From a virus, in IMG/VR virus record IMGVR_UViG_3300038428_000157, positions 1 through 48,197 of that record: a DNA stretch of 48,197 nt, one strand, 5' to 3'. Shown here piece by piece: positions 47,793-48,197 of the stretch. The translations under genes and the position numbers were made by a program. Positions within the stretch are counted from its first letter, which is position 1. The number at the start of each line of letters is the position of its first letter. The notes beneath the pieces are model-generated. The model was not told the origin of the DNA, did no database searches, and was given only the letters and a program-made list of their open reading frames with translations.

Positions 47793-48086
47793 CTATTCAT
47801 TCCACCTGTCTGAATCTTCGTCTCGGTCTTGGCTGTCTTCAAGGGTATCTCTGTCTTGGTCTTCAATCCTTCGGACTCCGAGAACGCCTTGTGAAACCGT
47901 GTCCTTTTTCAAGAACTCGATGAGGCGATTTCGGCTCACAGCAATCGAGACCACGAACTCTTTACCTTCGTTCTCCTTGAGTTTCAAGGGCATCTCTTCG
48001 GTCACTTGAACGCTCTTCCTGACTCTCTTTCGGAATGCGTTTACCAATTCGCTGTCTTCTCCACCCTTGCGATTTTGTCGTGCCAT
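47793..48086 (-). CDS. small charged leader gene of the array (97 aa)
   Basis: This 97-residue protein has a basic N-terminus, a beta-strand core (KEFVVSIAVSRNRLIEFLKK) and an Asp/Arg/Glu-rich C-terminal tail. It is the first gene of the array, starts 29 bases after a TATA box and ends directly before the amidoligase ATG. The function is unknown. Confidence 0.6.
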   Translation of the reverse strand: MARQNRKGGEDSELVNAFRKRVRKSVQVTEEMPLKLKENEGKEFVVSIAVSRNRLIEFLKKDTVSQGVLGVRRIEDQDRDTLEDSQDRDEDSDRWNE

Positions 48087-48109
48087 TAAGCGACCCCACC
48101 ACTTGAGGG

Positions 48110-48116
48110 GATATAG
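48110..48116 (-). promoter_or_regulatory. TATA box at the head of the array
   Basis: The minus-strand sequence CTATATC puts the TATAT run about 29 bases before ATG 48086. Confidence 0.6.
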
Positions 48117-48129
48117 GTTAGGTGATTGT

Positions 48130-48182
48130 CTTCTGTTAACAGAAGGTCAACATCGGTTGACAAGTCTGGACTAGATTCTAGT
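48130..48182 (+). repeat. three consecutive inverted repeats upstream of the array
   Basis: In order they are: a perfect 16-base palindrome CTTCTGTTAACAGAAG (48130-48145); GTCAAC-ATCG-GTTGAC (48146-48161); and ACTAGA-T-TCTAGT (48170-48182). They lie upstream of the array promoter, next to the right edge, in a stretch with no gene. They could be operators or part of an origin. Confidence 0.75.
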
Positions 48183-48197
48183 TCCAAAAGTTCTTCA

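Noticed and set aside
1-48197. Integrase, excisionase or attachment site
   Set aside because: I found no tyrosine or serine recombinase motifs and no tRNA gene fragment.

Overview
The window is part of the genome of a tailed double-stranded DNA virus (Caudoviricetes type) that infects an archaeon. The tail signs are a tape-measure protein, a frameshifted tail assembly chaperone pair, a portal protein and long beta-rich tail/fibre proteins. The archaeal signs are family B DNA polymerase, an archaeo-eukaryotic primase, a RadA-like ATPase and an RPA-like ssDNA-binding protein. Archaeal TATA boxes (TTTATAA, TTTAAATA) also stand 28-32 bases before leaderless ATG starts, with GGTG-type Shine-Dalgarno sites at internal operon genes. 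I cannot name the host from the sequence; base composition is near 50% GC and the proteins are not haloarchaeal-like. No major capsid protein, large terminase or integrase is visible, so this is probably a fragment rather than a whole genome.

Layout. 1-11.3 kb (+): tail module, with a virion protein end, a small membrane protein, the tail chaperone with a -1 slippery site, a short tape measure, two large baseplate/tail proteins, and two receptor-binding candidates with related Asp-box beta-propellers. 11.3-11.9 kb: a decayed HNH gene. 11.85-16.07 kb (-): RadA-like ATPase, small partner, PolB, and a conserved acidic phage-type protein. 16.07-16.45 kb: a gene-free divergent region with its own promoter and strong RNA-like folding, a candidate ncRNA and/or origin. 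16.45-22.2 kb (+): SF3/AAA+ helicase, zinc ribbon, primase, endonuclease VII-like gene, small zinc proteins, RPA-like protein, and a JAMM (JAB) peptidase-like protein with DnaJ-like zinc modules. 22.2-26.5 kb: membrane proteins, a Thr/Gln-rich glycoprotein-like protein, and the portal block (-). 26.7-29.7 kb (+): a FtsK/HerA-like ATPase sharing the zinc modules of the JAMM protein, an HNH gene, and small proteins.

29.7-48.1 kb (-): an almost gap-free array of more than 50 small genes on one strand. About 35 junctions are four-base stop/start overlaps (ATGA, and also TTGA and GTGA). I used these overlaps to find about 20 genes of 28-56 residues. Recognisable products are an RlaP-like nucleotidyltransferase, RNase HI, an ADP-ribosyltransferase-like protein, a LAGLIDADG endonuclease, a GNAT acetyltransferase, C2H2 and B-box-like zinc finger proteins, and many tiny CxxC proteins. 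At the promoter-proximal end is an amidoligase (glutamine-synthetase-like) / class II glutamine amidotransferase-like / ATP-grasp cassette. The cassette is the best candidate for an undescribed system: it could build or attach a peptide or amide modification. Its amidotransferase lacks the N-terminal catalytic cysteine. Three consecutive inverted repeats lie just upstream of this operon at the right edge.
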